DNA of 34,112 nucleotides from Bartonella sp. AU18XJBT (GTDB lineage: Bacteria; Pseudomonadota; Alphaproteobacteria; Rhizobiales; Rhizobiaceae): the NCBI RefSeq assembly GCF_028618595.1, contig NZ_JAQITE010000020.1, positions 1-34,112 of the forward strand. Direction: 5' to 3'. The notes beneath the pieces were generated by a model. The model made no database searches and had not been told where the DNA came from. It worked only from the letters and a program-made list of their open reading frames with translations. Below are positions 33,526 to 34,112 of this stretch, one piece after another (the first letter of the stretch is position 1; each line of letters opens with the position of its first letter). Both the position numbers and the translations under genes were made by a program.

Positions 33526-33797
33526 TTAGTCTCTAGAATGGCGGATATAAATATTCCCACCTATAATCGCCCTTCCGAAAATACGAGTGTTTCCACAAAT
33601 TTTAGCGTCACTGTGTACTTCCATACTTCCGAAATTTGAGCATTATTGTAAATTGTGGCGTTATATTCAATACGAGCATATCCATCAACTTTCGCATTTC
33701 CGCGAACGACATTTCCTATAGATATAACGGCATTCTCACAAACAACAGCATTGCCATGAACAATATCATTGACTATTGCATTGCCACGGAGGTGCAC
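33526..33797 (-). pseudogene. Hexapeptide-repeat (left-handed beta-helix) protein, truncated and frameshifted
   Basis: The frame shows successive GNAxVxxNA-type units (RGNAIVNDIVHGNAVVCENA, VRGNAKVDGYARIEYNATIY), which fold as a left-handed beta-helix and occur in small proteins of phage early regions. At about 33630 the frame leaves the repeat; shifting by one base resumes it (SGSMEVHSDAKICGNTRIFG) and it ends at TAA 33528-33526. So one base is missing. The 5' end stops at the junction with the haemagglutinin fragment, so the N-terminal domain is also lost. Function unknown. Confidence 0.78.
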
Positions 33798-34112
33798 ATG
33801 TTTTAGCGCGGGATGGTTTGCGCATTGATGTGGGTAGTTTTGAGAATGTTGATGGTCTCATTTCTACGCAAGGGGCAATCAATATTGTTGCTGATAGTGT
33901 GATCCAAGCAGGACACATAGAGATTGAACGTGGTGACCTTCAACTGACCAGCCATGGTGATTTAAGCAATAGTGGCACAATAGAAAGCAATGATACCATT
34001 GCTTTGCATGCGCAAACAAATCTCAGCCAAACGGGGCGCATTGTTTCTAAAGCGCGGGTGGAGCTTTCCAGTGATGGCATATTAACAATGGGTGAGACAA
34101 GTGAGGTTGGCG
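33791..34112 (+). pseudogene. FhaB-like filamentous haemagglutinin fragment, 5' truncated, runs off the window
   Basis: From about 33791 the plus strand is open to the edge. It encodes repeats such as DGLRIDVGSFENVDGLISTQ, GDLQLTSHGDLSNSGTIES and LSQTGRIVSKARVELSSDG, the roughly 20-residue beta-helix repeats of FhaB/CdiA two-partner-secreted adhesins. There is no start codon, signal peptide or secretion domain here, and an in-frame stop lies at 33770-33772. It is an internal piece fused to prophage DNA, the 3' part continuing to the right. Confidence 0.8.

Noticed and set aside
1-34112. CRISPR arrays and insertion sequences
   Set aside because: No regular spaced direct repeats, no transposase reading frame and no terminal inverted repeats with target duplications were found.

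Overview
The window looks like an accessory region of an AT-rich alphaproteobacterium, most likely a Bartonella (inference). The reasons are the low GC content, a P22-like podophage late module with an N4-gp56-type coat protein, degraded prophage pieces, a DinJ/YafQ-type toxin-antitoxin pair and a filamentous-haemagglutinin fragment, a combination I associate with rodent-adapted Bartonella. There is no rRNA or CRISPR array. One tRNA gene, tRNA-Ser(UGA), is present. Almost everything else is mobile-element DNA.

Region A (1-9332, genes on the minus strand) looks like an integrative, P4-like satellite or island. In transcription order it carries a tyrosine integrase of the DUF4102 type (7990-9156), an AlpA-like regulator (7580-7780), a zinc-finger/TOPRIM primase-like protein (6651-7481) and a DUF3987 ATPase (5038-6654) joined to the primase by an ATGA overlap. 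After a terminator comes a giant single-chain type ISP restriction-modification enzyme that runs off the left edge (1-4492): Mrr-like nuclease, DEAH translocase, N6-adenine methylase, then target recognition. The element abuts a terminase large-subunit gene that has lost its ATPase half.

Region B (9333-27752, plus strand) is the late operon of a P22-like podophage. Its order is terL 3' fragment, portal, scaffold, coat, small head protein, head-tail adaptor, gp10-like tail factor, gp14-position protein, a protein with an S74 chaperone domain, two large ejection-type proteins (the second broken by a 1-nt frameshift), transglycosylase, tail-collar protein, small protein, glycine-rich tail-tip/adhesin, endolysin, nested i-/o-spanin and a one-TM holin candidate. 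Genes are packed, many with 1-nt, 4-nt or 8-nt overlaps. The module probably cannot package DNA by itself, because terL lacks its motor.

Region C (27813-29133) holds a DinJ/YafQ toxin-antitoxin operon (minus) with an operator lying on its promoter, an XRE-type regulator (plus) and tRNA-Ser(UGA) (minus), whose 3' end faces the phage genes.

Region D (29134-33797) is about 1 kb of AT-rich DNA without genes, followed by minus-strand early genes of a second prophage: tyrosine integrase with a small upstream gene, a DUF488 protein, a YqaJ-type exonuclease, an ERF annealing protein with a frameshifted tail, and a hexapeptide-repeat pseudogene. A conserved leader of about 40 nt containing a 13-bp palindrome precedes both the integrase operon and the ERF operon. 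At the right edge (33791-34112, plus) this remnant collides with a truncated FhaB-like haemagglutinin fragment.

The strongest leads are the satellite-like element with a fused restriction system at a cut terL, the shared operator-leader of the two early operons, a possible two-state RNA hairpin between alpA and the primase gene, and a glycine-rich tail-tip protein. Three separate single-base indels (in the ejection, ERF and hexapeptide genes) suggest decay, or sequencing errors that should be excluded first.
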